DNA from: JBFLVT01 sp036804525
GTDB lineage: Bacteria > Bacillota > Desulfotomaculia > Desulfotomaculales > JASEER01
Assembly (NCBI GenBank): GCA_036804525.1
Contig: DAIRSE010000001.1
Coordinates: 124,001 to 188,000 of the forward strand
Length of the DNA: 64,000 bases
Direction of reading: 5' to 3'
Shown: positions 1-8,673 of the stretch, in pieces
How positions within the stretch are numbered: the stretch's first letter is position 1
How the letters are laid out: each line of letters starts with the position of its first letter
Notes under the pieces: generated by a model
The model's database searches: none
Told to the model about the DNA's origin: nothing
What the model saw: the letters and a program-made list of their open reading frames with translations, nothing else
Made by a program: the position numbers and the translations under genes

Positions 1-823
1 GCTTCTTATCCCGTTTCATCGTCAGTTCAGCACCGAAACCCATTGTCTTGTGAACGGTACGGGCTTGGATAATCTTGTCGATGCCCTCAAAGGCGCCGCC
101 GCAGATGAACAAGATGTTCGTCGTATCCAGCTGGATAAACTCCTGGTGAGGATGTTTCCGGCCGCCCTGCGGGGGCACGCTCGCCACTGTACCTTCCAGA
201 ATCTTCAACAGCGCCTGCTGCACTCCCTCACCCGACACGTCGCGCGTTATCGAGGGATTCTCAGATTTACGGGCGATCTTGTCAACCTCGTCGATGTAGA
301 CAATGCCCTTTTCGGCTTTCTCCACATCGTAATCGGCGGCCTGGATGAGCTTCAGAAGGATGTTTTCCACATCTTCGCCCACGTAGCCCGCCTCGGTTAA
401 GGAAGTAGCGTCGGCAATGGCGAAGGGAACATTCAGGAAACGCGCCAGTGTTTGGGCTAGGAGAGTCTTACCGGAGCCGGTTGGCCCCAGCATGATGATG
501 TTGGACTTTTGCAGTTCAACATCATCGATCTTCCCGCCAAGGTTAATGCGCTTGTAGTGGTTGTAGACGGCAACCGCAAGGCTCTTCTTGGCGTGATCCT
601 GCCCGATAACGTACTGATCAAGATATTCCTTGATTTCCTTGGGCTTGGGGATATCACGCAATTCCAAACCCAGGTCTTCGGTAAGTTCCTCTTCGATGAT
701 CTCGTTACAGAGCTCGATGCACTCATCACAGATATAAACACCCGGACCGGCGACCAACTTTTTGACCTGATCCTGGAGCTTGCCGCAGAATGAACACTTT
801 AGCTGGCCCTTCTCGTTAAACAT
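1..823 (-). CDS. clpX: ATP-dependent Clp protease ATP-binding subunit ClpX (partial, 3' end missing)
   Basis: Reading the minus strand from an ATG at 823 gives the N-terminal ~274 residues of ClpX; the rest lies beyond the window start. The zinc-binding domain has Cys10, Cys13, Cys32 and Cys35. The AAA+ module shows a Walker A GPTGSGKT and a Walker B with IDEVDK. A GGTGGT-type ribosome binding site precedes the ATG. ClpX is the hexameric unfoldase that recognises substrates and feeds them to ClpP in the cytosol. clpP lies immediately upstream and tig before it, the usual tig-clpP-clpX order in Firmicutes, so the three are probably co-transcribed. Only truncation by the window edge is odd. Confidence 0.95.
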   Translation of the reverse strand, partial: MFNEKGQLKCSFCGKLQDQVKKLVAGPGVYICDECIELCNEIIEEELTEDLGLELRDIPKPKEIKEYLDQYVIGQDHAKKSLAVAVYNHYKRINLGGKIDDVELQKSNIIMLGPTGSGKTLLAQTLARFLNVPFAIADATSLTEAGYVGEDVENILLKLIQAADYDVEKAEKGIVYIDEVDKIARKSENPSITRDVSGEGVQQALLKILEGTVASVPPQGGRKHPHQEFIQLDTTNILFICGGAFEGIDKIIQARTVHKTMGFGAELTMKRDKK

Positions 824-837
824 CAGTACCACCTCTC

Positions 838-1434
838 TTACTCGGGCTTCTTGCGGACAGTTATCACCTCATCTATAATACCATATTCCTTGGCCTGTTC
901 AGCGGACATGAAAAAGTCACGCTCGGTGTCGCGCTCGATGACTTCCAACGGCTGTCCGGTGTTCTTGGCTAGCAACTCGTTCATGATCTGCCTCGTCCGC
1001 AAAATTTCCCTGGCGTGCAAGTCGATATCGGTGGCCTGCCCCTGAACCCCGCCCATCGGCTGGTGGATCAAGATCCTGGCGTAGGGCAACGCCGAGCGCT
1101 TGCCTTTTGCTCCGCCGGCCAGCAAGAAAGCACCCATACTGGCGGCCTGCCCAAGGCAGATCGTCGCCACATCAGGCCTGATATACTGCATTGTATCATA
1201 AATAGCCATCCCGGAGGTAATGACCCCGCCAGGGGAATTGATGTAAAGAAAGATATCCTTCTCCGGGTCCTCGGCTTCCAGGAACAGGAGCTGCGCGATA
1301 ACGAGATTTGCTACGTGGTCGTCAATCGGCCCCCCGATGAAGACGATACGGTCCTTAAGAAGTCTCGAGTATATATCATAGGATCTCTCGCCTCTGGCGG
1401 TTTGTTCCACGACGATAGGAACAAGGTAACTCAT
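838..1434 (-). CDS. clpP: ATP-dependent Clp protease proteolytic subunit ClpP
   Basis: The 198-residue serine peptidase has the family's usual length. The catalytic triad is visible as Ser99 in GQAASMG, His124 in ILIHQPMGG and Asp173 in ERDFF. An in-frame ATG 24 bases further upstream exists, but the start at 1434 is preferred: it has an AAAGGAGTG ribosome binding site at proper spacing and gives the conserved MSYLVPIVVEQT N-terminus. ClpP forms the double-ring proteolytic chamber that works with ClpX, encoded 14 bases downstream, and probably with other Clp ATPases elsewhere in the genome. Identification is secure. Confidence 0.97.
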   Translation of the reverse strand: MSYLVPIVVEQTARGERSYDIYSRLLKDRIVFIGGPIDDHVANLVIAQLLFLEAEDPEKDIFLYINSPGGVITSGMAIYDTMQYIRPDVATICLGQAASMGAFLLAGGAKGKRSALPYARILIHQPMGGVQGQATDIDLHAREILRTRQIMNELLAKNTGQPLEVIERDTERDFFMSAEQAKEYGIIDEVITVRKKPE

Positions 1435-1546
1435 CGCTTTCACTCCTTTAAACAACATCTTATCTTAAACAGCATCTTATCTCAAAGGCCCTGACCCTAA
1501 AAGGGGGAAAGGTTGCCTGAATTTGTCATCGGCTTTCAGCCAGGTC

Positions 1547-2866
1547 CTACGGGGCAACGACAGGCAACTCCTTAACTTCCTTTATCTTGGCATTATCCAC
1601 TAAGAACTCGATAGCCTTTTGCCTGATAAGGGTCCGGCGAATGCCATCTATCGCGCCCCGTTCCTCCAGGGCTTTCTTTAACTCGTCTTTGTCTTGCCGG
1701 TAATACTGGGCCATGGTCTCAATTTCCTTATCGACCTCGCCCTCATCCACGGTAAGCCCTTCGGCCTTTCCTATGGCATCGAGGACCAGTTCGGCCTTCA
1801 CGTTGAACTCAGCCTGTGGACGCAAGTCCTCCAGCATCCTCTCCCGTGAAGAATTGGTCAGCCGGAAATAGTCCTCGGCGGTAAGCCCCTGATCGCGAAT
1901 CGGGCGAAGCTGCTCATCCAGCAAAGATTCGGCCTGGCGCTCAATCATGACCTCCGGCACCTCTACCTCGGCATTGGCCACCGCCTTCTCCAGGAGACTG
2001 TTCTGGACAGCGACCTCCGCCCTCTTCTCGGCAGCCTTCTGCAGCTTTTCCTTAGTGCTGGCTTTAAGCTCCTCCAAAGTGTCAAACTCGGAAACGTCCT
2101 TGGCAAACTCGTCGTCGAGAGGAGCGACTTCCTTGCGTTTGATGCCCTTAACCGTAACCTTGATGGTCGCTTCCTTACCGGCGACTTCGGCGGCATAGTA
2201 GTTGTCGGGGAGCTTCATCGTCGTCTCGCGGGTTTCACCGATCTTCATCCCCGGAAGGATGTTATCGATTTCCTTACTCAAGAATCCCATCCCCGCCTCA
2301 ACCGTACGGTCAGAAGCGCTACTCCCCGGGAACGGCTTTCCGTCCACCGTGCCTTCGTAATCGATAGTCACGATATCGCCCTTTTGGACCTCTCCCTCAT
2401 CGACGGTAACAAGCTTCGCGTACCTGTTCTGCAGTTTTTCAAGCTCCCTGGCGACTTCTTCTTCGGTAACCTCGGGAACAGGTTTGGTCACTTCGAGCCC
2501 CTTGTATTCACCCAAGACGACTTCCGGTTTAACCTCAACCTTGGCCTTAAGGACAAGGGGTTCGCCTTCTTCCATCTTCACGATGTCAAATTCAGGTTGC
2601 CCTATCGGTTCGATGTTAAGCTCACGGACAGCCTCAACATATGTTTCAGGAACAAGCCTCTCAAAGGCTTCTTCCAGGATAGGCTGCTTTCCGTAGTAGC
2701 GTTCGAAGATCACGCGGGGCACCTTGCCGGGCCTGAACCCTGGAACCTTGGCTGATCGCACTAGTTTCTTAAAGGCCTTATCCATTGCGGCCTCAACTTT
2801 ATCCGGTTCGACTTCAATGTTCAATACCACGGTGTTCTTTTCGAGCTTTTCCATCGTTGCCTTCAT
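1547..2866 (-). CDS. tig: Trigger factor
   Basis: The 439-residue ribosome-associated chaperone and peptidyl-prolyl isomerase has an N-terminal ribosome-binding domain with the GFRPGKVP signature (about residue 43 onward). A central FKBP-like domain (about residues 150-250, beginning GDIVTIDYEG) and a helical C-terminal substrate-binding region follow. The reading frame stays open 33 bases further upstream, but the ATG at 2866 is chosen because AGGAGGAGG lies just ahead of it and MKATMEKLEKN matches trigger factor N-termini. It binds nascent chains at the exit tunnel. It heads the tig-clpP-clpX cluster, with about 110 bases to clpP. Confidence 0.97.
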   Translation of the reverse strand: MKATMEKLEKNTVVLNIEVEPDKVEAAMDKAFKKLVRSAKVPGFRPGKVPRVIFERYYGKQPILEEAFERLVPETYVEAVRELNIEPIGQPEFDIVKMEEGEPLVLKAKVEVKPEVVLGEYKGLEVTKPVPEVTEEEVARELEKLQNRYAKLVTVDEGEVQKGDIVTIDYEGTVDGKPFPGSSASDRTVEAGMGFLSKEIDNILPGMKIGETRETTMKLPDNYYAAEVAGKEATIKVTVKGIKRKEVAPLDDEFAKDVSEFDTLEELKASTKEKLQKAAEKRAEVAVQNSLLEKAVANAEVEVPEVMIERQAESLLDEQLRPIRDQGLTAEDYFRLTNSSRERMLEDLRPQAEFNVKAELVLDAIGKAEGLTVDEGEVDKEIETMAQYYRQDKDELKKALEERGAIDGIRRTLIRQKAIEFLVDNAKIKEVKELPVVAP

Positions 2867-3169
2867 ACCTAGGCCTCCTCCTATATTCTTGCTTGCCACA
2901 AATGGATATTAATGTCACCAATTGGGAATCTACATATAAATATAACCGCTCCGTCTTAATCATTAACAAAAAACAATATACCAGGGATATCCCTGGCTTC
3001 CATCTCACATTATAGCATTCGGTCGGTATCAAGCGCAAGCTGGCAGGGAATTTTTTAGCAAGGCTAGAAAAAGGATGTCTGAGGCCGGAAGTCGGATGCC
3101 GGAATTTAAGAAATCTGCTTAAACGAACACGTTATAATCTTTGGACGTCCTATAGAAAGGCGGTTTGTT
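2867..3169. promoter_or_regulatory. Divergent intergenic region tig/trmI
   Basis: This 300-base gap separates the divergent tig and trmI genes and must carry both promoters. TATAAT at 3133-3138 is a good -10 for trmI, although no convincing -35 is visible 17 bases upstream. No other gene is seen. Confidence 0.45.
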
Positions 3170-4006
3170 TTGACCAGGGTATTCCGTGAAAATGATCTCG
3201 TCATCTTTATCGATCACCAGGGGCGTACCTACTTGCAAAGGCTCAAACTTACCGGACGCCTTTCAACGCACCGCGGATTCATCAACCACGCCGATGTTAT
3301 TGGCTTGGCCCCCGGTACAGTACTCTATACTACTCAGGGGAAACAGTTCTCGGTGTTTACCCCGTCCCTCGTTGACTTTACGATGAGTATGGAACGAAAA
3401 AGCGGCATTATTTATCCCAAAGATACAGCCTATATCCTCTTTTATACGAATGTTTTTCCGGGCGCCCGCGTGGTCCTGGGAGGCATCGGGTCGGGAGCAC
3501 TTCTCCTGGCCGTAGCCCGGCAAGTCGGGCAGGAAGGTCACGTCACAGGCTATGACGTGCGTCAAGACATGCTTAACCATGCCCGCAAAAACCTGCAGGC
3601 ATTCCTGGGGGAAACCCCACAGATCACCCTTAAACTAGGCAGTGTCTATCAAGGGATCGAAGAGCGTGACCTGGACGCCGCGATCCTGGACGTGCCCGAA
3701 CCCTGGGAGGCAGTGCCGGCCGTAACTGACGCTGTTCGGCCGGGGGGCTATGTGTTGGCCTACACACCGTCCATCAATCAGGCCGAAAAGTTCAACACCG
3801 CGCTGCGCGCCAGCCGGGCCTTCACCCTGACGGAGACCGTTGAGGTTCTTGTCCGCGATTGGTATATCTGGAACAAGGCTGTACGGCCGAATCACCGTAT
3901 GGTAGGGCACACCGGGTTCCTCACCCTGGGCAGGCGTGTCGTCGGCTTGCCGCCATACAAGGAAAGCGAAGCAGGAGAAGAAGATCTGCAGGAACAAAGC
4001 GAGTGA
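3170..4006 (+). CDS. trmI: tRNA (adenine-58-N1)-methyltransferase TrmI
   Basis: The 278-residue class I SAM-dependent methyltransferase is of the TrmI/Gcd14 type. An N-terminal beta domain (about residues 1-75) precedes a Rossmann fold with the SAM-binding GGIGSGALLLAVAR near residue 103. It methylates N1 of A58 in the T loop of tRNAs. A TTG start is used, preceded by AGAAAGGCGG. The C-terminus ends in an acidic tail. The downstream DNA-methylase-like gene begins within about 45 bases of its stop, so the two are probably co-transcribed. Family assignment is strong; the exact methylation target is inferred from the family. Confidence 0.88.
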   Translation: MTRVFRENDLVIFIDHQGRTYLQRLKLTGRLSTHRGFINHADVIGLAPGTVLYTTQGKQFSVFTPSLVDFTMSMERKSGIIYPKDTAYILFYTNVFPGARVVLGGIGSGALLLAVARQVGQEGHVTGYDVRQDMLNHARKNLQAFLGETPQITLKLGSVYQGIEERDLDAAILDVPEPWEAVPAVTDAVRPGGYVLAYTPSINQAEKFNTALRASRAFTLTETVEVLVRDWYIWNKAVRPNHRMVGHTGFLTLGRRVVGLPPYKESEAGEEDLQEQSE

Positions 4007-4049
4007 GGAGGATTCCCGTCACATCGCAGAGGTATGGAGGGGAAGGCTG

Positions 4050-4868
4050 TTGACGCAAGAAGGGTCGCAAAAGGCCGGAAACAGGCCCAGGACAGCCCTC
4101 GATGGGAAGACCTGGGCCAAGTACTCGATAAGTATCTGGCACGACGTCAACAAGACCGCCGAGGAAAGGCGCATGGGCCATCCCGCCGCCTTTCCCTGCG
4201 CCCTTCCGCAGCGTTTGATAGAGATCTTCAGCCATGAAGGAGACCTCGTAATTGATCCTTTTGCCGGTACCGGGAGCACCCTTGTTGCCGCCGCTCGCCT
4301 AGGACGGCGGGCTCTGGGCCTTGAAATCGATCCGTCCTTTGTGCAGCTGGCCGGCCGGCGCCTGTCAGCGGAAAAACCCGGCCTCGCCACAATCATCCAC
4401 GCGGAAGCCGCACTTTTATGTAAGTACGTCGAACCTGCCTCAGCCGCCCTGTGCGTAACATCGCCTCCCTACTGGAACGTTTTGAGCCGCAAGAGAACAG
4501 CAGACTACCGGCCCGGGCGTGACTACGCCGGCCATCGGGGAGACCTCAGCCGGGTCGCCGATTACGGGGAGTTCATCAACGCCCTGGGCGAGGTTTTTTC
4601 CGCCACCCTTAAGAGCCTTAAACCTAACGGCTATTGTGTCGTCAACGTTATGGATCTGCGCAAGAAAAACGTTTTTTACCCCCTGCACATGGATTTGGCC
4701 CAGGAGCTGCAGAGGCGCGGTTTTACCCTGGACGACATTATCATTTGGGACCGCCACGCCGACTACAACAACCTCAGACCGCTCGGCTACCCCTTTGTCT
4801 TCAGGGTCAACAAGGTACACGAGTATCTCCTGATCTTCCAGAAACGCTCGCCCCAAGCACGAAAGTGA
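4050..4868 (+). CDS. DNA methyltransferase-like protein (N6_N4_Mtase family), motif-permuted
   Basis: About 272 residues from a TTG at 4050 preceded by GGAGGGGAAGG. The frame is open back to 3936 inside trmI, so the start is uncertain. The SAM-binding block DPFAGTGSTLVAA comes first, preceded by HPAAFPCALPQRLI, and the catalytic block TSPPYWN follows about 80 residues later. This FxGxG-before-(S)PPY order is the reverse of the common beta-class N4-cytosine/N6-adenine enzymes, so the protein is circularly permuted or gamma-like. No target-recognition domain of obvious size and no restriction endonuclease gene is adjacent. It could be an orphan DNA methylase or an RNA-guanine N2 methylase relative. 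Function is uncertain; the fold is clear. Confidence 0.7.
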   Translation: MTQEGSQKAGNRPRTALDGKTWAKYSISIWHDVNKTAEERRMGHPAAFPCALPQRLIEIFSHEGDLVIDPFAGTGSTLVAAARLGRRALGLEIDPSFVQLAGRRLSAEKPGLATIIHAEAALLCKYVEPASAALCVTSPPYWNVLSRKRTADYRPGRDYAGHRGDLSRVADYGEFINALGEVFSATLKSLKPNGYCVVNVMDLRKKNVFYPLHMDLAQELQRRGFTLDDIIIWDRHADYNNLRPLGYPFVFRVNKVHEYLLIFQKRSPQARK

Positions 4869-4900
4869 AAACCCGCTCCCCAGATACGGAAGCGGGTCTT
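4869..4900 (+). terminator. Terminator after the trmI/methylase pair
   Basis: AACCCGCT and AGCGGGTC arms around a short loop form a stem just after the methylase stop, followed by a short T-containing tract. The T-run is weak. Confidence 0.5.
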
Positions 4901-4931
4901 AACTTCGAGGACAGTACGCATTTGGATGTTC

Positions 4932-5087
4932 CTAGAAAACCTCAAAGATGAAGATAAAGAAGATCAGCAACACGATGCCCAGGCCCAAGGACCAGGCCAT
5001 CAGCTTCTTCTCTATGGGAAGCAGGTCGTACCATTCCTGTGCCTCAAGTTCCGCGGCGACTTGCTCAACACGCTGAGGTTCGGCCAC
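4932..5087 (-). CDS. Small single-pass membrane protein next to YeiH-like transporter
   Basis: A 51-residue peptide starts at GTG 5087 with a GGAGGTGG ribosome binding site. A charged N-terminal half (MAEPQRVEQVAAELEAQEW) is followed by a hydrophobic segment (about residues 31-50, LGIVLLIFFIFIFEVF). It lies 41 bases downstream of the transporter gene on the same strand and is likely co-transcribed, so it may be an accessory peptide of that transporter. No known family is recognised. The ribosome site, codon structure and membrane segment support that it is real. Confidence 0.65.
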   Translation of the reverse strand: MAEPQRVEQVAAELEAQEWYDLLPIEKKLMAWSLGLGIVLLIFFIFIFEVF

Positions 5088-5128
5088 AAAAATCCACCTC
5101 CTTAATGGGGTTCCCGGTTAGCAGCCGC

Positions 5129-6604
5129 TTAGCCGACTACTGGCGGCGTGATGCCGTGGTAGAAGAGCCATGAGATGAAGAGACCGACCCAGAGAATGAA
5201 ACCAAACAGGCAAACGGCGTACACCAGCACGATCTTGCCCATGCCTTCGGCCCAGAGTTTACGTACGTTGGTAATCAGCCCGATGGTGAAGAAGGTCAGG
5301 GCAAAGAAGATGCCACGCAAGGTATTGGCCGCATCCGCCCCATCCTTGGCCGGTTTGACCAAGTCGGGCGAAGCCAGGCCGACAACCAACAGGATGAGGA
5401 AGGTGGCGGCGAAACCAAAGACGAACTTTGGGAAGCGCTCCCAGATCTCCATTGCCGAGACTTTCTCACCCTTCTGCCCGCCGCCTTTTTTGTCAATACG
5501 GTATACGGACCAGATAACAGCCAGAATGAAGGCCCAGACGCCGATGAAGATGTCGATAAAGATCTTGGTGGTCGTGGCGGCCATGAGCATCCAGCCTTCT
5601 TCCCATTTCACGCCCATGGTGGCGAGGGCCTTAGCCCTGATGAGGGCGTCAGTGATGGCCCCGCTGGCCACGGCACCGCCGTCGCTCTTAACGGCCAAGC
5701 CCATCCAGGCGCCGGCGACCATAGGCTCCTGGTAGAGGAAAGCCTGGGCCATCCACGGCAGGATAAGGAGCTCAACGGCCACAAAGACGATAATTACAGC
5801 CGAAAGGATAATGGGTACCTGTGGCCGTGCTTTGATGGCGCCGCCGGTGGCGATAGCAGCCGAGACACCGCAGATGGAAATGCCCGAAGCAAGAGGCGCC
5901 GCCCATTCAGGGGTCATCTTGAACCACTTGCGGGAAACAAAGTAGACAACCGGCCAGTAAATCAAGTAAGCCTCGACAATAGCGCAAAGACCGCGGATGA
6001 TAACGGTGGAAGCCAGGTCAAGGGCACCGACGGCCTTGATGCCGACACCGGCACCAAGAATGACGATACCGGTCTTAATGAACCACTCGGGTTTAGCAGC
6101 TTCCTGCAAGTATCTTGTTAATCCAAGACAGAAGTTACCGATAAACAGGCCAACGAGCATAGCCACGATAAAGCCCATTTCCCCGCTTAACCCCAGGGAC
6201 CAGGAAATCCCGAACTTTTCAAGCTTGTCTTTGGTTGCGGCAATGTAGGCGTAGTGCCCGGCTACCCAGCTAGCGTAAGTCAGAAAGAAGATGATAGTGA
6301 ACCCGCCGATGTAACGCTTGAGGTTCCAGCCCATTGCGGCGGCGCCGATGGAGGTAACGATGACGAGGAACAGATAGGTGTAGAAAAGCGAGGCGATACC
6401 CGAAATCGCCACTTCTTTGGATTGTGGCGCCAGAGCTTTGGAGAGGTCGGTCCAAATGTTGGTTTTGACTACCCATCCGAGAAGATCAGCACCAAAGATC
6501 GGCCCCAGGCCGAGAAGGAATATAAAGCCACCGAGCCATACGGCCCACCAGTCCTCCAGCTTGAGGAGCGGCGAACCATTAGTCATTCTGCCCTCTTGGG
6601 ACAT
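5129..6604 (-). CDS. YeiH-family (putative sulfate exporter-type) membrane transporter
   Basis: The 491-residue polytopic membrane protein has about a dozen hydrophobic segments. Segments such as GISICGVSAAIATGGAI and GIVILGAGVGIKAVG match the YeiH/Cons_hypoth698 family, sometimes called putative sulfate exporters. It is longer than typical members (about 330-350 residues); the extra length lies in N-terminal and central hydrophobic segments. The ATG at 6604 has GGGAGGAG upstream. Substrate is not established for the family; in a sulfur-metabolising anaerobe sulfite, sulfate or another small anion is plausible but unproven. A 51-residue membrane protein gene follows. Confidence 0.75.
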   Translation of the reverse strand: MSQEGRMTNGSPLLKLEDWWAVWLGGFIFLLGLGPIFGADLLGWVVKTNIWTDLSKALAPQSKEVAISGIASLFYTYLFLVIVTSIGAAAMGWNLKRYIGGFTIIFFLTYASWVAGHYAYIAATKDKLEKFGISWSLGLSGEMGFIVAMLVGLFIGNFCLGLTRYLQEAAKPEWFIKTGIVILGAGVGIKAVGALDLASTVIIRGLCAIVEAYLIYWPVVYFVSRKWFKMTPEWAAPLASGISICGVSAAIATGGAIKARPQVPIILSAVIIVFVAVELLILPWMAQAFLYQEPMVAGAWMGLAVKSDGGAVASGAITDALIRAKALATMGVKWEEGWMLMAATTTKIFIDIFIGVWAFILAVIWSVYRIDKKGGGQKGEKVSAMEIWERFPKFVFGFAATFLILLVVGLASPDLVKPAKDGADAANTLRGIFFALTFFTIGLITNVRKLWAEGMGKIVLVYAVCLFGFILWVGLFISWLFYHGITPPVVG

Positions 6605-6964
6605 CTATTCTCCTCCCTCGCAAAATACATTACATCTTGATCATCCCGATACGTCCAAACCAACCATTGTTAAATAATTAATGTTAATAGATAAAGACGG
6701 TTGGAACTTGCGGAACAGGTCTTACTCTATCCCCTCCCTCCTGCTTGCTTGTACAAACATACTACAGCAGGTGTACCTAATTTCTCTTTTCACTATAGCA
6801 TTCTAATTCCCTTATGGCTGTCGGCCAGCCGACACTTTTTAGTCATCTTGACGACACTTGCAGCCATTTTGAAAAAATTTAGAAAGAAAATTGAAGCCCA
6901 CTTAATCCACGGAGAGCATTACGAATCCATAAAAGAAGGGTATTGTCACAAGGAGAACGTTGCC
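6605..6964. other. Intergenic region between transporter and secreted transglutaminase-like protein
   Basis: About 360 bases upstream of both divergent genes. Although the frame of the downstream gene stays open through it, the conceptual peptide is atypical, and a good ribosome binding site appears only at the end. Both promoters presumably lie here; no convincing structured element or other gene is seen. Confidence 0.4.
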
Positions 6965-8071
6965 GTGCTCAGAAGATCTATCTTGACCGCCACAATACTG
7001 TTGATGCTGATCACCTTCCTGTGCCTGGCCCTGCCGACGGCCGCAGGCCCGCGCGTAGCTTTGTTTACCGTAGGGTCCCCCCTCTACTTTGCCGACGGCC
7101 GCTGGCTGGTTTCCGACGCGCGCCCGTTTGTGGAAGGCGGCCGCGTGTATGTGCCGCTTCGCGCTGTCGTCAGGGCTCTCGGCGTTTCGGACAGCAACAT
7201 CGCGTGGGGCCGCGGGCAGGTTTCCATCATCAGAAACGGCCAGCGCGTTACCCTATATCAGGAAGGTAAAGCCGGAGCAGGGTTTCAGGTTGTTCCCCCG
7301 GGCCGGGTCGTCGTGCCCGTGGGAGTAGTCGGGCGCCTGCTGAACTGCGACGTCCATTGGGATCCTAAGACCCGTACGGTGACCCTTACCGGCCTGGGCA
7401 CCTCGACCGAGAGGAGCGTACAAAAACAGGATACCGAAAACGCCAAGATAGAAAAGAGTTTTTCCTGGTCGGCCGGGAACCTTAAGTACACCTGGGATAT
7501 CGCCGTGGACAAAGAGTTCTACGATTATTATCGTAATCTGCCCCGCCGCCACGAGGTCGTCTCCGGCGATACACTGGCCACGGCTCAGGCCAAGCTGGAC
7601 GAGTACCAGAACCAGTTTTACGTGCCCTACGTCACCGAGGAAGGCAACACCAAGCTGATGGCATCGCTGGCGCCCAAGATTATACCTGTTGATACTGCAC
7701 TTAGTGAGTACGACAAGGCTCAACTTGTCGTCAGCTTCGTCCAGGAAGCCATCCCTTACGTTAACGACAAACCGGGCGTAGAATTTCCCAAGTACCCGGT
7801 TGAAACCCTGATCGAAGGCGGGGATTGCGAAGACAAGGCCATCCTGGCCGCAGCGCTTTTGCGCCAATTGGGATACAAGACACTGCTCCTGCGTTTCCAG
7901 GACCATGCGGCCATCGCCGTCGCAGTCCCCTGCACAAGAGGGACATACTTTGAGTTCGCCGGTGAAAAGTACTGGTTTGCCGAGGTCAGTAACAAGACCT
8001 GGCTGATCGGCGAACTGTCAGACCGGGGTTACCACAAGGCATACCTTTACCCGGTCCCGCTGCCGCAATAA
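6965..8071 (+). CDS. Secreted protein: copper-amine-oxidase N-terminal domain plus transglutaminase-like domain
   Basis: The preferred start is GTG 6965, preceded by AAGGAGAACG, giving 368 residues; the open frame extends further upstream without a good ribosome site. A signal peptide (LRRSILTATILLMLITFLCL) leads into a copper-amine-oxidase-N-like domain at about residues 30-120 (DARPFVEGGRVYVPLRAVVRALG). A transglutaminase-like domain lies in the C-terminal half, with the probable nucleophile Cys in EGGDCEDKA and a His in FQDHAAIAVAV. Such proteins are exported to the cell wall in Firmicutes. The catalytic role (protein cross-linking, hydrolysis or none) cannot be decided from sequence. The tRNA cluster promoter begins right after its stop. 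Confidence 0.75.
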   Translation: MLRRSILTATILLMLITFLCLALPTAAGPRVALFTVGSPLYFADGRWLVSDARPFVEGGRVYVPLRAVVRALGVSDSNIAWGRGQVSIIRNGQRVTLYQEGKAGAGFQVVPPGRVVVPVGVVGRLLNCDVHWDPKTRTVTLTGLGTSTERSVQKQDTENAKIEKSFSWSAGNLKYTWDIAVDKEFYDYYRNLPRRHEVVSGDTLATAQAKLDEYQNQFYVPYVTEEGNTKLMASLAPKIIPVDTALSEYDKAQLVVSFVQEAIPYVNDKPGVEFPKYPVETLIEGGDCEDKAILAAALLRQLGYKTLLLRFQDHAAIAVAVPCTRGTYFEFAGEKYWFAEVSNKTWLIGELSDRGYHKAYLYPVPLPQ

Positions 8072-8084
8072 GGCTGGTTTTTGC

Positions 8085-8113
8085 TTGACGCCTGCTGGGC
8101 TTCCTGGTATACT
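8085..8113 (+). promoter_or_regulatory. Promoter of the His-Gln-Lys tRNA operon
   Basis: TTGACG at 8085-8090 and TATACT at 8108-8113 are separated by exactly 17 bases, about 110 bases ahead of the first tRNA. This is a near-consensus vegetative promoter. Confidence 0.85.
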
Positions 8114-8222
8114 AGAGGTTGCGGATTGGCGCTCGGAGTGCTGAATTTACAGTTTTCGGGCTCATCAGAGCGTGCCGCAAGTGCCGCGCTCCAAACCGCT
8201 TAATGTAAATTAGAAGTCTGTG

Positions 8223-8299
8223 GTGGGCATAGCTCAGCTGGTTAGAGCGCCAGACTGTGGATCTGGAGGTCGAGGGTTCGAAGCCCTCTGTCCACCCCA
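8223..8299 (+). tRNA. tRNA-His (GTG)
   Basis: A complete cloverleaf with anticodon GTG, the TTCGA T-loop and an encoded CCA. G at 8222 can serve as the extra G(-1) that pairs with C73, the tRNA-His identity element. First gene of a three-tRNA operon. Confidence 0.96.
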
Positions 8300-8308
8300 A
8301 TCTGTTTT

Positions 8309-8385
8309 TGGGGCGTAGCCAAGTTGGTAAGGCAGCGGACTTTGGATCCGCCATTTCGTTGGTTCGAATCCAGCCGCCCCAGCCA
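8309..8385 (+). tRNA. tRNA-Gln (TTG)
   Basis: The acceptor stem TGGGGCG pairs with CGCCCCA, including the weak T1-A72 pair typical of tRNA-Gln. Anticodon TTG; CCA is encoded. It follows tRNA-His by 9 bases. Confidence 0.96.
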
Positions 8386-8391
8386 TAATAC

Positions 8392-8467
8392 GAGCCATTA
8401 GCTCAGTTGGTAGAGCACCTGACTTTTAATCAGGGTGTCGCTGGTTCGAGTCCAGCATGGCTCACCA
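8392..8467 (+). tRNA. tRNA-Lys (TTT)
   Basis: GAGCCAT pairs with ATGGCTC, the anticodon is TTT, and discriminator A73 and CCA are encoded. Last tRNA of the operon. Confidence 0.96.
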
Positions 8468-8479
8468 TAATTGTAAATT

Positions 8480-8509
8480 AAAGGCGTCCCTGGATCGGGC
8501 GCCTTTTCA
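8480..8509 (+). terminator. Terminator of the tRNA-His/Gln/Lys operon
   Basis: AAGGCG and CGCCTT arms form a stem around a GC-rich loop and are followed by a TTTT run, shortly after tRNA-Lys. Confidence 0.85.
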
Positions 8510-8529
8510 GTTTCAGCGATATCGCAACC

Positions 8530-8559
8530 TTGACGATGACTGTTGCAGAACCTTATAAT
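8530..8559 (+). promoter_or_regulatory. Promoter of tRNA-Leu
   Basis: TTGACG at 8530-8535 and TATAAT at 8554-8559 with an 18-base spacer, just ahead of tRNA-Leu. Confidence 0.85.
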
Positions 8560-8571
8560 AATGAAGCAACC

Positions 8572-8656
8572 GCGGGCGTGGCGGAACGGCAGACGCGCCA
8601 GACTTAGGATCTGGTGGGGAACACCCGTGGAGGTTCAAGTCCTCTCGCCCGCACCA
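8572..8656 (+). tRNA. tRNA-Leu (TAG)
   Basis: Class II tRNA with a long variable arm. GCGGGCG pairs with CGCCCGC, the anticodon is TAG and CCA is encoded. It has its own promoter and terminator. Confidence 0.96.
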
Positions 8657-8673
8657 AAACTTTACTGAAACAT

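Noticed and set aside
50..793. Plus-strand frames at the start of the window
   Set aside because: They are antisense to clpX, whose zinc and AAA+ motifs read cleanly on the minus strand.
6701..6964. N-terminal extension of the transglutaminase-like protein
   Set aside because: The extension has no ribosome site and atypical composition, and a signal peptide begins right after the site at 6951.
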